Program-made: the position numbers and the translations under genes
Notes under the pieces: generated by a model
What the model was told of the DNA's origin: nothing
What the model saw: the letters and a program-made list of their open reading frames with translations, nothing else
Databases searched by the model: none
Source of the DNA: Paraburkholderia tagetis
Lineage (GTDB): Bacteria > Pseudomonadota > Gammaproteobacteria > Burkholderiales > Burkholderiaceae
Length of the DNA stretch: 64,000 nucleotides
NCBI RefSeq assembly: GCF_022213065.1
Contig: NZ_JAKLJA010000003.1
Location: forward strand, 1 to 64,000
Direction of reading: 5' to 3'
Shown: positions 40,016 to 50,752 of the stretch, piece after piece
Layout: each line of letters begins with the position of its first letter
Numbering within the stretch: the first letter of the stretch is position 1

Positions 40016-43000
40016 ATGAACGCACCTCAAGTTTTCGATCCTCACGGCGCTGCCGCCGCCGTGGCCGCCGACGTCGAACCGCGCCTGCGCGAGATTCCGT
40101 ATAACTACACCTCCTTTTCGGATCGCGAAATTGTCATCCGACTGCTGGGCGAGGACGCATGGAACGCGCTCGCCGAGCTGCGCGCCGAACGCCGTACCGG
40201 CCGCTCGGCCCGCATGCTCTACGAGGTGCTCGGCGACATCTGGGTCGTGCGCCGCAATCCGTATCTGCAGGACGACCTGCTCGACAATCCGAAGCGCCGC
40301 GCGCTCCTGATCGAGGCGCTGAACCACCGCCTCGCCGAAATCGAGAAGCGCCGCCGCGCCGACCTCCAGGAGCACGCCGACAAAGAAGGCGTGGACCGCG
40401 CCGCGCGCGTGGAAACGCTGGTCGGCGCCACGCGCCGCGCCATCGACGACTTCGCCGCCGAATTCGAGAAGATGGCCGATCTGCGCCGCCGCGCCACCAA
40501 GGTGCTCGGCCGCCGCACGCAGAAGGACAACATCCGCTTCGACGGAATCGCGCGCGTCTCGCACGTGACCGATGCGACCGACTGGCGTGTCGAATACCCA
40601 TTTGTGGTTCTCACGCCCGACACCGAAGCCGAGATTGCCGGCCTCATCAAGGCCTGCTTCGAGCTGGGCCTCACGGTGATCCCGCGTGGCGGCGGCACGG
40701 GCTACACGGGCGGTGCGGTGCCGCTCACGCCGTTCTCGGCCGTCATCAATACGGAAAAGCTCGAGCAGCTCGGTCCTGTCGAGATGACCGACCTGCCAGG
40801 CGTGGACCGCAAGGTCGCGACGATCTTCTCGGGCGCGGGCGTCGTCACGCGCCGCGTGACCGAGGCCGCCGACGCGGCGGGCTTCGTGTTCGCCGTCGAC
40901 CCGACCTCGCTCGACGCCTCGTGCATCGGCGGCAATGTCGCGATGAACGCGGGCGGCAAAAAAGCCGTGCTCTGGGGCACGGCGCTCGACAACCTCGCCT
41001 GGTGGCGCATGGTGGATCCGCAGGGCAACTGGCTCGAAGTCACGCGACTCGATCACAACCTTGGCAAGATCCACGACATTCCCGTGGCGCGCTTCGAGCT
41101 CAAGTGGTTCGACGGCGAGCACGCGCCCGGCGAAAAGCTGCTGCGCACCGAATGGCTCGACATCGAAGGCAAGCGCTTTCGCAAGGAAGGGCTCGGCAAG
41201 GACGTCACCGATAAATTCCTCGCAGGCCTGCCGGGCGTGCAGAAGGAAGGCTGCGACGGGCTCATTACGTCGGCGCGCTGGGTGCTGCACAAGATGCCCG
41301 CGCACACGCGCACCGTTTGTCTCGAGTTCTTCGGCCAGGCGCGCGAGGCGATTCCGAGCATCGTCGAGATCAAGGACTATCTGTTCGAGACGTCGAAGAA
41401 GGGCGGCGCGATCCTGGCCGGTCTGGAGCACCTCGACGAGCGCTATCTGCGCGCCGTGGGCTACGCGACCAAGAGCAAGCGCAACGCGTTTCCGAAGATG
41501 GTGCTGATCGGCGACATCGTCGGCGACGACGCCGATGCCGTGGCCGCCGCCACCTCGGAAGTCATCCGCATGGCCAATGGCAAGAGCGGCGAAGGCTTCG
41601 TCGCGGTCTCCGCCGAGGCGCGCAAACGCTTCTGGCTCGACCGCAGCCGCACGGCCGCGATTGCCAAGCACACCAACGCGTTCAAGATCAACGAAGACGT
41701 CGTGATCCCGCTCGACCGCATGGGCGAGTACACGGACGGCATCGAGCGCATCAATATCGAGCTGTCGATCAAGAACAAGCTGCAACTGATCGACGCGCTC
41801 GAGGCGTTCTTCAAGGAAGGCAAGCTGCCCTCATTTGTCGATGCGGGCAAGACCGACGACGCCAACGAGATTCCGTCGGCGGAACTGCTCGAAGACCGCG
41901 TGCAGCAGGCGCTCGACCTGCTCAAGCGCGTGCGCGAGCGCTGGACCTTCGTGGGCGAGAAGCTCGACATGCCGCTGCGCGAGGCGCAGCACTATCTCGT
42001 GCAACTGGGCTACGAGGCGCTGGCGGAGAAGTTCGCCGATCGCACCGACGTGCAGCCCGACGCGACCGTGTTCCACGTCACGCAGGACCGCACGGTGCGC
42101 ATCTCGTGGAAGCAGGAGATTCGCGCGGAGCTGCGCCAGATCTTCAATGGCGGCGCGTTCAAGCCGATCCTTGAGGAAGCCCAGGCGATCCACAAGAAGG
42201 TGCTGCGTGGCCGCGTGTTCGTGGCGCTGCATATGCACGCCGGCGACGGCAACGTGCACACCAACATTCCGGTCAACTCGGACAACTACGAGATGCTGCA
42301 GGACGCGCACCACTCGGTCGCGCGCATCATGAAGCTCGCGCGTTCGCTCGACGGCGTGATTTCGGGCGAGCACGGCATCGGCATCACCAAGCTCGAATTC
42401 CTCACCGACGAGGAGATCGCCGAGTTCCGCGCCTACAAGCAGCGCGTCGATCCGGAAGGGCGCTTCAACAAGGGCAAGCTGCTCGACGGCGCCGACCTGC
42501 GCAACGCCTATACGCCGTCGTTCGGCCTGATGGGCTACGAGTCACTGATCATGCAGCAGTCCGACATTGGCGCGATTGCCGAGTCGGTGAAGGACTGCCT
42601 GCGCTGCGGCAAGTGCAAGCCCGTGTGCGCCACGCACGTGCCGCGCGCGAACCTGCTCTATAGCCCGCGCAACAAGATTCTCGCGACCTCGCTGCTGGTC
42701 GAGGCGTTCCTGTACGAAGAGCAGACGCGTCGCGGTGTGTCGATCAAGCACTGGGACGAGTTCAACGACGTGGCCGACCACTGCACGGTCTGCCACAAGT
42801 GCGTGACGCCGTGCCCGGTCAAGATCGACTTCGGCGACGTCACCATGAACATGCGCAACCTGCTGCGCAAGATGGGCAAGAAGAAGTTCAACGCGGGCAA
42901 CGCGGCGGGCATGTTCTTCCTGAACGCGACCAACCCGCGGACCATCAACCTCGCGCGCGAAGCGATGATGGGCGTGGGCTACAAGGCGCAGCGCCTCGGC

Positions 43001-44083
43001 AACGACCTGCTCAAGAAGGTCGTGAAGAAGCAGACGGCGCATCCGCCCGCCACCACGGGCAAGCCGGCCGTGGTCGAGCAGGTGATCCACTTCGTCAACA
43101 AGAAGATGCCGGGCAACTTGCCGAAGAAGACGGCGCGGGCGCTGCTCGACATCGAAGACAACAAGATCGTGCCGATCATCCGCAATCCGAAGACCACGAA
43201 CGTGGATTCGGAGGCGGTGTTCTATTTCCCGGGCTGCGGCTCGGAGCGCCTGTTCTCGCAAGTGGGCCTCGCCACCCAGGCGATGCTCTGGGAGGCCGGC
43301 GTGCAGACCGTGCTGCCGCCGGGGTACTTGTGCTGCGGCTATCCGCAGCGCGGCTCGGGCCAGTTCGACAAGGCCGAGAAGATCGTCACGGACAACCGCG
43401 TGCTGTTCCACCGCGTCGCGAACACGCTCAACTACCTCGATATCAAGACGGTGGTGGTGTCGTGCGGCACGTGTTACGACCAGCTCGCCGGTTATGAATT
43501 CGACAAGATCTTCCCGGGCTGCCGCATCATCGACATTCACGAGTTCCTGCTCGAGAAGGACATCAAGCTCGATGGCGTGTCGGGCACGCGCTACATGTAC
43601 CACGACCCGTGCCACACGCCGATCAAGACGATCGATCCGGTCAAGCTCGTCAATGAGCTCATGGGTTCCGAAAAGGACGGGTACAAAATCGAGAAGAACG
43701 AGCGCTGCTGCGGCGAATCGGGCACGCTCGCGGTGACGCGTCCGGACGTTTCGACGCAGGTGCGTTTCCGCAAGGAAGAGGAAATCCGCAAGGGCGCCGC
43801 GAAATTGCGCGGCATTCCAATCGTCGCGAGTGGTGTAAGCGGTGAGAACGGCGTGCAGCCGGCCACGCAGCAGGAAGCGGGCGGGCAGGGCAGCACGCAG
43901 GATGTGAAGATTCTGACGAGCTGCCCGTCGTGCCTCCAGGGTCTGTCGCGGTACAACGAGGACGCCAACATCGAAGCCGACTACATCGTGGTGGAAATCG
44001 CCCGACACGTGCTTGGCGAAAACTGGATGGCGGACTACGTTCAGAAGGCCAACAATGGCGGAATCGAGCGCGTGCTGGTTTAA
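40016..44083 (+). CDS. FAD-linked oxidase and two-cluster Fe-S fusion protein (DUF3683 N-terminus)
   Basis: 1355 residues. An N-terminal DUF3683-like segment (about 1-180) leads into an FAD-binding PCMH-type domain (about 195-430, with [14 protein letters not shown]) and an FAD-oxidase C domain of the D-lactate/glycolate oxidase kind (about 440-840, [13 protein letters not shown] and SGEHGIG). Then come two 4Fe-4S motifs ([11 protein letters not shown] near 861, [12 protein letters not shown] near 922) and two CCG domains (near 1071-1110 and 1155-1240). It looks like a fused GlcD-GlcF type 2-hydroxyacid dehydrogenase feeding electrons to the quinone pool; substrate unknown. ATG at 40016. Confidence 0.88.
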   Translation: MNAPQVFDPHGAAAAVAADVEPRLREIPYNYTSFSDREIVIRLLGEDAWNALAELRAERRTGRSARMLYEVLGDIWVVRRNPYLQDDLLDNPKRRALLIEALNHRLAEIEKRRRADLQEHADKEGVDRAARVETLVGATRRAIDDFAAEFEKMADLRRRATKVLGRRTQKDNIRFDGIARVSHVTDATDWRVEYPFVVLTPDTEAEIAGLIKACFELGLTVIPRGGGTGYTGGAVPLTPFSAVINTEKLEQLGPVEMTDLPGVDRKVATIFSGAGVVTRRVTEAADAAGFVFAVDPTSLDASCIGGNVAMNAGGKKAVLWGTALDNLAWWRMVDPQGNWLEVTRLDHNLGKIHDIPVARFELKWFDGEHAPGEKLLRTEWLDIEGKRFRKEGLGKDVTDKFLAGLPGVQKEGCDGLITSARWVLHKMPAHTRTVCLEFFGQAREAIPSIVEIKDYLFETSKKGGAILAGLEHLDERYLRAVGYATKSKRNAFPKMVLIGDIVGDDADAVAAATSEVIRMANGKSGEGFVAVSAEARKRFWLDRSRTAAIAKHTNAFKINEDVVIPLDRMGEYTDGIERINIELSIKNKLQLIDALEAFFKEGKLPSFVDAGKTDDANEIPSAELLEDRVQQALDLLKRVRERWTFVGEKLDMPLREAQHYLVQLGYEALAEKFADRTDVQPDATVFHVTQDRTVRISWKQEIRAELRQIFNGGAFKPILEEAQAIHKKVLRGRVFVALHMHAGDGNVHTNIPVNSDNYEMLQDAHHSVARIMKLARSLDGVISGEHGIGITKLEFLTDEEIAEFRAYKQRVDPEGRFNKGKLLDGADLRNAYTPSFGLMGYESLIMQQSDIGAIAESVKDCLRCGKCKPVCATHVPRANLLYSPRNKILATSLLVEAFLYEEQTRRGVSIKHWDEFNDVADHCTVCHKCVTPCPVKIDFGDVTMNMRNLLRKMGKKKFNAGNAAGMFFLNATNPRTINLAREAMMGVGYKAQRLGNDLLKKVVKKQTAHPPATTGKPAVVEQVIHFVNKKMPGNLPKKTARALLDIEDNKIVPIIRNPKTTNVDSEAVFYFPGCGSERLFSQVGLATQAMLWEAGVQTVLPPGYLCCGYPQRGSGQFDKAEKIVTDNRVLFHRVANTLNYLDIKTVVVSCGTCYDQLAGYEFDKIFPGCRIIDIHEFLLEKDIKLDGVSGTRYMYHDPCHTPIKTIDPVKLVNELMGSEKDGYKIEKNERCCGESGTLAVTRPDVSTQVRFRKEEEIRKGAAKLRGIPIVASGVSGENGVQPATQQEAGGQGSTQDVKILTSCPSCLQGLSRYNEDANIEADYIVVEIARHVLGENWMADYVQKANNGGIERVLV

Positions 44084-44125
44084 TGGCAGCGCAAATTTTT
44101 CCGTAACACGGGTTCGAGGACGACG

Positions 44126-44557
44126 ATGGGATGCGTATTCTGCAATGAGGAAGGCGGCGATGTGCTGTGGCAAGACGAGCGTATGCGTGTCGTGCTCGCG
44201 AGCGCCGAGGCCGAGTATCCCGGCTTTTGCCGGGTCATCTGGAATACGCATGTCGCCGAGTTCTCGGATCTGGGCGCCGAAGACCGGGAACATCTGATGC
44301 GCGCGGTCTACGCGGTCGAGCGTGCGCTGCGCCGCGTGATGCAGCCATCGAAGGTGAATCTCGCGAGCCTCGGCAACCAGGTGCCGCACGTGCATTGGCA
44401 CATCATTCCGCGCTTCACGAACGACGCGCATTTTCCAATGTCGGTGTGGTCGCCGCGCCAGCGCACGGTCTCGGAGGCCATGCTCGGGCAGCGCCGCGCA
44501 CAGGCCACGCTCTTGCGCGACGCGGTGCGTCAGGAAATCGAGCAGGCGCTCGCCTGA
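44126..44557 (+). CDS. HIT-family nucleotide-binding protein
   Basis: 143-residue HIT protein with the catalytic triad HVHWHIIPR (about residues 88-96). Members hydrolyse or transfer nucleotides from dinucleoside or AMP-linked substrates. It starts [10 protein letters not shown], where CxxC may add a zinc site. It lies 42 bases after the FAD/Fe-S gene and 72 before the DUF971 gene. Substrate not predictable. Confidence 0.88.
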   Translation: MGCVFCNEEGGDVLWQDERMRVVLASAEAEYPGFCRVIWNTHVAEFSDLGAEDREHLMRAVYAVERALRRVMQPSKVNLASLGNQVPHVHWHIIPRFTNDAHFPMSVWSPRQRTVSEAMLGQRRAQATLLRDAVRQEIEQALA

Positions 44558-44629
44558 GCAGGCCGCAATGCGCGTGCGGGTGCAATGCCTGTTCGTGCTG
44601 GCGACACAGAGGGAGGGACAGAAATAATC

Positions 44630-45043
44630 ATGAGTGGACTGAATTCCGATACGCCGGTGCCGACTGGCATCGTGGTGCATGCGCTGTCGCGCGTGCTCGA
44701 ACTCCAGTACGGGAATGGCGAGAGTTACCGCGTTCCGTTCGAGTTGATGCGCGTCTATACGCCATCGGCGGAAGCGCGCGGCCACGGACCCGGCCAGGAA
44801 ACGCTGCAAACGGGCAAGCGCGAAGTGACGATCACGGCGCTCGAGGCCGTCGGCAACTACGCGCTGCAGCCCACCTTCTCCGATGGCCACAATACCGGCA
44901 TCTACTCCTGGGACCAGCTCTACGAACTGGCGACGCGCCAGGACGCACTCTGGGCGGAGTATTTCGCGAAGCTCGAGGCCGCGGGCGTCGAGCGCGACAC
45001 CCCCATGGCGCCAGCGCCTGCTGCGCACGGCCACTGCCACTGA
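44630..45043 (+). CDS. DUF971-domain protein
   Basis: 137 residues of the DUF971/GBBH-like N-terminal domain, the small beta-rich module also found at the start of gamma-butyrobetaine hydroxylases and in Fe-S cluster-related proteins. The ending HGHCH is His-rich and could bind metal. ATG at 44630 follows GGGAGGGA. It directly precedes ubiE, a linkage common in betaproteobacteria, which hints at a role near ubiquinone or Fe-S metabolism, but this is inference. Confidence 0.85.
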   Translation: MSGLNSDTPVPTGIVVHALSRVLELQYGNGESYRVPFELMRVYTPSAEARGHGPGQETLQTGKREVTITALEAVGNYALQPTFSDGHNTGIYSWDQLYELATRQDALWAEYFAKLEAAGVERDTPMAPAPAAHGHCH

Positions 45044-45144
45044 CGCTTCCTGTTACGATCCTGCCCGCCGCGGCGCCCACGCGCCGCACTTCATCCAATA
45101 AGACCTGGACACGATCCGGTCAGACCCGCGAAAGGACGAGCGCG

Positions 45145-45876
45145 ATGAGCAAAACCCACTTCGGCTACGAAACAGTCGACGAACAGGACAAGGCGAAGAA
45201 GGTGGCCGGCGTGTTCCATTCGGTCGCCTCGAACTACGACCTGATGAACGACTTGATGTCGGGCGGGCTGCATCGCGCCTGGAAGGCGTTCACGATCGGA
45301 GAGGCCAATGTGCGGCCGGGCGCGAGAGTGCTCGATATCGCGGGCGGCACGGGCGATCTCTCGATGGCGTTCGCGAAGAAGGCTGGCCCGACCGGCCAGG
45401 TCTGGCACACCGACATCAACGAGTCGATGCTGCGCGTGGGCCGCGACCGGCTCATCGACCGTGGCGTGATCACGCCCGCGCTGCTCTGCGACGCGGAGAA
45501 AATTCCCTTTCCGGACAACTACTTCGACGTGGTGACGGTGGCTTTCGGCCTGCGCAACATGACGCACAAGGACGCCGCGCTTGCCGAGATGCGCCGCGTG
45601 CTCAAGCCGGGCGGGCGCCTGCTCGTGCTCGAATTCTCCAAGGTCTGGGATCCGCTCAAGAAAGCTTACGACGTGTACTCGTTCAAGGTGCTGCCGTGGC
45701 TGGGCGCGCGTTTTGCACAAGATGCTGAAAGCTACCGGTATCTCGCCGAATCGATCCGCATGCATCCGGATCAGGAAACATTGAAGACGATGATGGAACA
45801 AGCCGGCCTCGATGCCGTCAAATATTACAATTTGTCAGCTGGCGTGGTAGCCTTACACGTCGGCACAAAGTATTAG
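45145..45876 (+). CDS. ubiE: Ubiquinone/menaquinone biosynthesis C-methyltransferase
   Basis: SAM-dependent C-methylation of the demethyl-quinol ring. 243 residues; SAM motif [12 protein letters not shown] (about 63-74), the GLRNMTH segment (post-II) and the [18 protein letters not shown]-terminus are all standard UbiE. ATG at 45145 follows AAAGGACGAG. The ring substrate carries the octaprenyl chain from IspB. Close to ubiJ and ubiB, which act in the same pathway. Confidence 0.97.
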   Translation: MSKTHFGYETVDEQDKAKKVAGVFHSVASNYDLMNDLMSGGLHRAWKAFTIGEANVRPGARVLDIAGGTGDLSMAFAKKAGPTGQVWHTDINESMLRVGRDRLIDRGVITPALLCDAEKIPFPDNYFDVVTVAFGLRNMTHKDAALAEMRRVLKPGGRLLVLEFSKVWDPLKKAYDVYSFKVLPWLGARFAQDAESYRYLAESIRMHPDQETLKTMMEQAGLDAVKYYNLSAGVVALHVGTKY

Positions 45877-45912
45877 TGTTCCCAACTCTCTGTCTTTAAA
45901 GGAAATTCCGCC

Positions 45913-46926
45913 ATGTCTGAGTCCCGAACCATTGCTTCCAAAAAGCTTTCAGTATCGTGGGCCAGGCGGATCGGAACCTTGGCCGTGATTGGCGTGATCG
46001 TCGCGGGCAGTGTCGCATCACTCGACGCCGAGGCGCGCCGCATGGGTGGCGGCCGCAGTTTCGGCCAGCAGTCGTCGGTGGCCTCGCAGCGCAGCACCAC
46101 GCCGCCGCCGGCCCAACCCAGCCCAACAAATCCCGCGCAGCAGGCCGGCGCCCAGCGCGCGCCTGGCACGCCGGCGCCCACGCCCGCTCCGGCGCGCAAC
46201 CGTTGGCTCGGGCCCATCGCAGGCCTCGCCGCTGGCCTCGGCATCGCGGCCCTGCTGTCGCACTTCGGTCTCGGCGGGGCGTTTGCCAGCATGATGGCGA
46301 ATGCGATTGTGATCGCGCTGCTCGCGTTCGTCGCGATCTGGCTGATCCGCAAGTTCACCAATCGTCGTCGTGGGCCGCAGCCCGCATATCAAACGGGTAG
46401 CGCAGGTTTGCCGCCTTCGGGCGGCATGAACCAGACGGGCGGTTACCAGCAGCCGGAGCCGCGCTATACGGCGCCGCCCACGGGCCAATACCTCGCGCCT
46501 GAAGCCAATCCGCTCACCACGCCGCAGATCGACACGGCGCCGGCCGTTCCGGCCGGCTTCGACACCGAGGCGTTCCTGCGCAACGCAAAGGTCTATTTCG
46601 TGCGCCTGCAGGCCGCGTGGGACGTGGGCAACGTCGAGGACATTCGCGAGTTCACCACGCCCGAAATGTTCGCCGAGATCCGTGTGGACCTTTCGGCTCG
46701 CGGCACGCAGCCCAATCAGACCGACGTCGTTCAGCTCAACGCCGACGTGCTCGCGGTGGAAGAGCGTGGCAACGAATATCTCGCAAGCGTGCGCTTCTCC
46801 GGTCTGATCCGCGAAGAGGCAGGCGCTACCGCCGCGCCGTTCGTCGAGATCTGGAATCTCTCGAAGTCGCGCACGTCGGGCGAGGGCTGGCTGCTGGCCG
46901 GCATCCAGCAGGTCGAGGCTCATTGA
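45913..46926 (+). CDS. Tim44-like domain membrane protein
   Basis: 337 residues. N-terminal signal or anchor (about 18-40), a Pro/Gln/Ala-rich low-complexity linker, a second hydrophobic region (about 95-136), another Pro/Gly-rich linker and a C-terminal Tim44-like domain (about 210-335). Bacterial Tim44-domain proteins of this kind are inner-membrane proteins without a firmly assigned role. It lies 36 bases after ubiE and is placed between ubiE and ubiJ, a conserved order in Burkholderiaceae. Confidence 0.85.
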   Translation: MSESRTIASKKLSVSWARRIGTLAVIGVIVAGSVASLDAEARRMGGGRSFGQQSSVASQRSTTPPPAQPSPTNPAQQAGAQRAPGTPAPTPAPARNRWLGPIAGLAAGLGIAALLSHFGLGGAFASMMANAIVIALLAFVAIWLIRKFTNRRRGPQPAYQTGSAGLPPSGGMNQTGGYQQPEPRYTAPPTGQYLAPEANPLTTPQIDTAPAVPAGFDTEAFLRNAKVYFVRLQAAWDVGNVEDIREFTTPEMFAEIRVDLSARGTQPNQTDVVQLNADVLAVEERGNEYLASVRFSGLIREEAGATAAPFVEIWNLSKSRTSGEGWLLAGIQQVEAH

Positions 46927-47067
46927 TACGCCAATGAGCCGGCATTGATGCGGCGTTGATCCTGCGCCGCCCGGCTGCACGCGCTTGCACACGTTAGTCG
47001 GATGGCCCAGGCCATTTGAACAAGGCCGCTGCGCGGCGCGATCGGACGGCGCGAACGCTACAATAGG

Positions 47068-47105
47068 AACCCGCGCGAGCTGGAGCTTGCGCGGGTTTCT
47101 TTATT
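47068..47105 (+). terminator. Terminator-like hairpin immediately before ubiJ
   Basis: Arms aacccgcgc (47069-47077) and gcgcgggtt (about 47089-47097), with a nested agc/gct pair inside, followed by TTTCTTTATT. It ends the transcript from the Tim44-like gene, or acts as an attenuator, because a TACAAT -10-like box (47059-47064) lies just before it and the ubiJ ATG (47114) just after. Confidence 0.65.
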
Positions 47106-47113
47106 CCACGCCG

Positions 47114-47785
47114 ATGACTCTCGCCGCCAAGCCCTTCGCCGCCGCCGTCAATCACCTGCTCGCCCGCGAATCGTGGGCTCGCGACCGCCTCGCTCCTTAT
47201 GCCGGCAAGACGGCGCAGCTGTCGTGTCCGCCGGTCGTGCTCACGCTGCTCGTGGAGCCCGATGGCTACCTTGCCGCGGTCGACGAGCACGACGCGCGGT
47301 GCGCCGACGTCGCGCTCTCGCTGCCGGCCGGCGCGCTTTCTTCGTATGTGCAGGGCGGCCAGTCCACCGTCATGAAGCACGTGAAGATCGAGGGCGACGC
47401 GGAATTCGCGCAGATCATCGGCAAGCTGGCGGAACACCTGCGTTGGGAGCCCGAAGAGGATCTTGCGAAGCTGATCGGCGACGCGCCGGCTTCGCGCGTC
47501 GCGACGCTTGCGCGCGCCGTGCATGAGCAGGCGCTGCGCACGGGGCGCAACGTGCTCGGCTCCGTCACCGAATATCTGCTCGACGAAAATCCGCAGCTCG
47601 TGCGGCGCGCCGAACTCGACGGCTTCAACGCGGAGCTGTCACGCGCGCGCGACGCACTGGCGCGCGTGGAGAAGCGCATCGAGCGCATTGAACAAAAATC
47701 ACAAGCGCGTGGCGTACCGCACGGTACCCAGGCGGTGCCGTCGGGCGCCGCACCGCGCGGCCCGAGCCAGACAACAGGCCACTAA
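47114..47785 (+). CDS. ubiJ: Ubiquinone biosynthesis accessory factor UbiJ
   Basis: SCP2-domain protein that binds lipid ubiquinone intermediates and assembles with UbiE-type enzymes in a soluble Ubi complex. 223 residues: N-terminal SCP2 domain (about 15-120), then an amphipathic helical and C-terminal coiled-coil region (ARDALARVEKRIERIEQK, about 178-195), then a non-conserved Pro/Gly/Gln tail. No strong ribosome-binding site is seen. Only 3 bases separate it from ubiB. Confidence 0.92.
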   Translation: MTLAAKPFAAAVNHLLARESWARDRLAPYAGKTAQLSCPPVVLTLLVEPDGYLAAVDEHDARCADVALSLPAGALSSYVQGGQSTVMKHVKIEGDAEFAQIIGKLAEHLRWEPEEDLAKLIGDAPASRVATLARAVHEQALRTGRNVLGSVTEYLLDENPQLVRRAELDGFNAELSRARDALARVEKRIERIEQKSQARGVPHGTQAVPSGAAPRGPSQTTGH

Positions 47786-47788
47786 GAC

Positions 47789-49366
47789 ATGCGTTTTCTG
47801 CGTTTCCTGAAGATCTTTTTTACAGTCATCCGCTTCGGTCTCGACGAAATGATGTTGAGCCGGATCAATGACCGGCGCGTCAGGCTGTTGCTGCGTATCA
47901 CTACCATCGGCCGCAAGTTCGATCAACCGCCCGGCGTGCGGCTGCGCCTGGCGCTCGAAAGCCTCGGGCCCATTTTCGTGAAGTTCGGCCAGGTGCTCTC
48001 CACGCGCCGCGACCTGCTGCCGCTCGACATCGCAAACGAGCTCGCGAAGCTGCAGGACCAGGTGCCGCCGTTCGAATCGCAGGTGGCGATCGACATCATC
48101 GAAAAATCGCTGGGCGCGCCCGTTGACGTGCTGTTCGACGAGTTCGAGCGGGTGCCCGTGGCGAGCGCCTCAATCGCACAGGTGCACTTCGCGAAGGTGA
48201 AGTCCGGCCAGCACGCGGGCAAGGCGGTGGCGGTGAAGGTGCTGCGCCCGAACATGCGGCCCGTGATCGATTCAGACCTGCTGCTGCTGCGCGATCTCGC
48301 CGTATGGGCCGAGCGCCTGTGGGCCGACGGCAAGCGCCTCAAGCCGCGCGAGGTGGTGGCCGAATTCGACAAGTACCTGCACGACGAGCTCGACCTCATG
48401 CGCGAGGCCGCCAATGGCAGTCAGTTGCGCCGCAACTTCGTGGGACTCGATTTGCTGCTCGTGCCGGAGATGTACTGGGAGTTCAGCACCCCCAACGTGC
48501 TCGTGATGGAGCGCATGGTGGGCGTGCCGATCAGCCAGGTCGACAAGTTGCGCGCGGCGGGCGTCGACATTCCGAAGCTCGCGCGCGAAGGCGTGGAAAT
48601 TTTCTTCACGCAGGTGTTTCGCGACGGTTTCTTCCACGCCGACATGCACCCCGGCAACATCCAGGTGAGCCTCGACCCCGCGCATTTCGGGCGCTATATC
48701 GCGCTCGATTTCGGCATCGTCGGGGCGCTCTCGGATTTCGACAAGAACTATCTCGCGCAGAACTTTCTCGCGTTCTTCAAGCGCGACTATCACCGCGTCG
48801 CCACGCTGCACATCGAGTCGGGGTGGGTGCCGCCCACTACGCGCGTCGAGGAGCTCGAGAGCGCCATCCGCGCTGTTTGCGAACCCTATTTCGACCGCGC
48901 GCTCAAGGATATTTCGCTCGGCCAGGTGCTGCTGCGCCTCTTCCAGACCTCGCGGCGCTTTAACGTGGAGATTCAGCCGCAGCTCGTGCTGCTGCAGAAG
49001 ACCATGCTCAATGTCGAGGGCCTCGGGCGCTCGCTCGATCCGGAACTGGATCTCTGGAAAACCGCCAAGCCGTATCTGGAGCGCTGGATGACCGAGCAGA
49101 TCGGCCTGCGCGGCTGGTATGAGCGTTTCAAGATCGAGGTGCCGCAGTGGAGCAAGACGCTGCCGCAGTTGCCGCGTCTCGTGCACCAGATGCTGCTGCA
49201 TCGCCAGGACCCCACGCACCTCGCCAACGACGACACCATTCGCCAGATTCTTGCCGAGCAGCGCCGCACCAACCGCCTGCTGCAAGGTCTCGTAGTGTTC
49301 GGCGTGGCGGTGGGGGTGGGCATGGTCGCCGCGCATATGTGGCTGGCGTTGGCCTATGGTGGCTGA
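47789..49366 (+). CDS. ubiB: Ubiquinone biosynthesis protein kinase-like UbiB
   Basis: ABC1/ADCK/UbiB atypical kinase-like ATPase, 525 residues, needed for ubiquinone synthesis, probably by extracting lipid intermediates. Visible: KxGQ motif [14 protein letters not shown] (about residues 64-77), Ala-rich loop [17 protein letters not shown], and the kinase-like [10 protein letters not shown] (catalytic) and ALDFGIVG (metal-binding) segments. The C-terminus has one or two membrane helices (about 500-522). Confidence 0.97.
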   Translation: MRFLRFLKIFFTVIRFGLDEMMLSRINDRRVRLLLRITTIGRKFDQPPGVRLRLALESLGPIFVKFGQVLSTRRDLLPLDIANELAKLQDQVPPFESQVAIDIIEKSLGAPVDVLFDEFERVPVASASIAQVHFAKVKSGQHAGKAVAVKVLRPNMRPVIDSDLLLLRDLAVWAERLWADGKRLKPREVVAEFDKYLHDELDLMREAANGSQLRRNFVGLDLLLVPEMYWEFSTPNVLVMERMVGVPISQVDKLRAAGVDIPKLAREGVEIFFTQVFRDGFFHADMHPGNIQVSLDPAHFGRYIALDFGIVGALSDFDKNYLAQNFLAFFKRDYHRVATLHIESGWVPPTTRVEELESAIRAVCEPYFDRALKDISLGQVLLRLFQTSRRFNVEIQPQLVLLQKTMLNVEGLGRSLDPELDLWKTAKPYLERWMTEQIGLRGWYERFKIEVPQWSKTLPQLPRLVHQMLLHRQDPTHLANDDTIRQILAEQRRTNRLLQGLVVFGVAVGVGMVAAHMWLALAYGG

Positions 49367-49447
49367 GGCGGCGGATACGGTGAGGCGGTTGAGGTGGGCC
49401 GCCAGGCGTAAAGCAGGCCGAAAGCACAGCAGACAAGGAGTGAAACG

Positions 49448-50107
49448 ATGAGCGAGCCGACCTTTCCAGGCCAGTCGGGCGAGGTGCCCGAATTCGAGAC
49501 GCGCGACCCTGGCGCGCGCGAGTTCTGGGACGAGCGTTTCGAGCGCGGCTTCACGCCGTGGGACCAGGCTGGCGTGCAGCCGGCCTTCGAAGCCTTCGCT
49601 GTCGCACACCCCGCTGCCGCCGTGTTGATTCCCGGTTGCGGCAACGCCTGGGAAGCGCGCTGGCTGGCCGAGCGCGGCCGTGCGGTGCGCGCGATCGATT
49701 TCGCGCCGTCGGCGGTGGCGAGCGCGCGCGCGGCGCTTGGCAACTTTGCCGATGTGGTCGAGGAAGCGGACTTCTATACGTACACGCCGCCTTTTGCGCC
49801 GGACTGGATCTTCGAGCGCGCGTTTCTGTGCGCGCTGCCCAAGGCGCACCGGCCGCGCTACGCGCAGCGCATGGCGGCGCTGCTCGCGCCTGGTGCGTTG
49901 CTGGCGGGTTTCTTCTTTATCGGCGACACGCCCAAGGGACCGCCTTTCGGCATCGCGCGCGGCGAGCTCGACGCGCTCCTTATGCCGTATTTCACGCTGC
50001 TCGACGACCAACCCGTGGAAGGCTCGCTCCCGGTGTTCGTCGGCCGCGAGCGCTGGCTCACGTGGCAGCGCAACGGCACACCGGCCGCGCCGCACAACGC
50101 CGGATAA
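49448..50107 (+). CDS. SAM-dependent methyltransferase, thiopurine methyltransferase-like
   Basis: 219 residues in the TPMT family, with WDERFERGFTPWDQ near the N-terminus, SAM motif VLIPGCGNAWEARWLA (about 59-74) and a Phe-rich region FFFIGD. Bacterial TPMT-like proteins act on tellurite, selenite or halide-like nucleophiles, or have unknown targets. ATG at 49448 follows AAGGAG. The C-terminal coding DNA and the stop include a short CGGATAACGC repeat. Confidence 0.85.
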   Translation: MSEPTFPGQSGEVPEFETRDPGAREFWDERFERGFTPWDQAGVQPAFEAFAVAHPAAAVLIPGCGNAWEARWLAERGRAVRAIDFAPSAVASARAALGNFADVVEEADFYTYTPPFAPDWIFERAFLCALPKAHRPRYAQRMAALLAPGALLAGFFFIGDTPKGPPFGIARGELDALLMPYFTLLDDQPVEGSLPVFVGRERWLTWQRNGTPAAPHNAG

Positions 50108-50320
50108 CGCCGGATAACGCCGCCGCGCCGCGCCGCGCGCGTGAAAACACAGACGCGCACAGACGCGCACTTGATCGGGCGCAAGCCGCCCCCAACTAAG
50201 CCCGAGCCGCATTCTGCGCCCCTGACCGGCAATTACCGGGCCAGGGGCGCGTTTCCGGCTATAATTCAAGGCTTTGCAAGCTTTTATCAGAATTTCACCC
50301 GTTTCATCAGGAAAGAGATC

Positions 50321-50677
50321 ATGCCGATCTACGCTTATCGCTGCGAGTCGTGCGGCTTCGACAAGGACGTCCTGCAAAAGATCAGCGATGCGCCCCTGAC
50401 GCAGTGCCCGAGCTGCGGCGCGGACACATTTCGCAAGCAGGTCACTGCGGCCGGCTTCCAGCTGAAGGGCTCGGGCTGGTACGTCACCGATTTCCGCGGC
50501 GGCAACGGCGGCAAATCCGCTGGCACGGGCGCTGCTGCAACCGGCGCGAAGTCCGCCGAGGGCGCATCGTCGTCCGAGGGCGGCAAGCCGGCGGGCGAGG
50601 GCACGAGCGCAGCCGCGCCAGCGGCGTCCGCCGCCGCTCCCGCTAGCTCGGCGCCCAGCACCGCTGGCTCCTCCTGA
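50321..50677 (+). CDS. FmdB-family zinc-ribbon protein
   Basis: 118 residues: an N-terminal FmdB/CxxC_CxxC regulatory-type zinc ribbon (CESCG at about 8-12, CPSCG at about 30-34), then a Ser/Ala/Gly/Glu low-complexity tail (about 62-118). FmdB was named as a formamidase regulator in another organism, but most members have unknown roles. ATG at 50321 follows GGAAAGAG. It precedes the DUF502 gene and aspS, an arrangement conserved in the order. Confidence 0.88.
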   Translation: MPIYAYRCESCGFDKDVLQKISDAPLTQCPSCGADTFRKQVTAAGFQLKGSGWYVTDFRGGNGGKSAGTGAAATGAKSAEGASSSEGGKPAGEGTSAAAPAASAAAPASSAPSTAGSS

Positions 50678-50752
50678 AACCTTGCGGCCCGGCTCTCCGG
50701 AGCCCGGCCGCGCCAAGCGCCGCGCGTCGCGCGCGGCCCGGATGGCGTGTAC

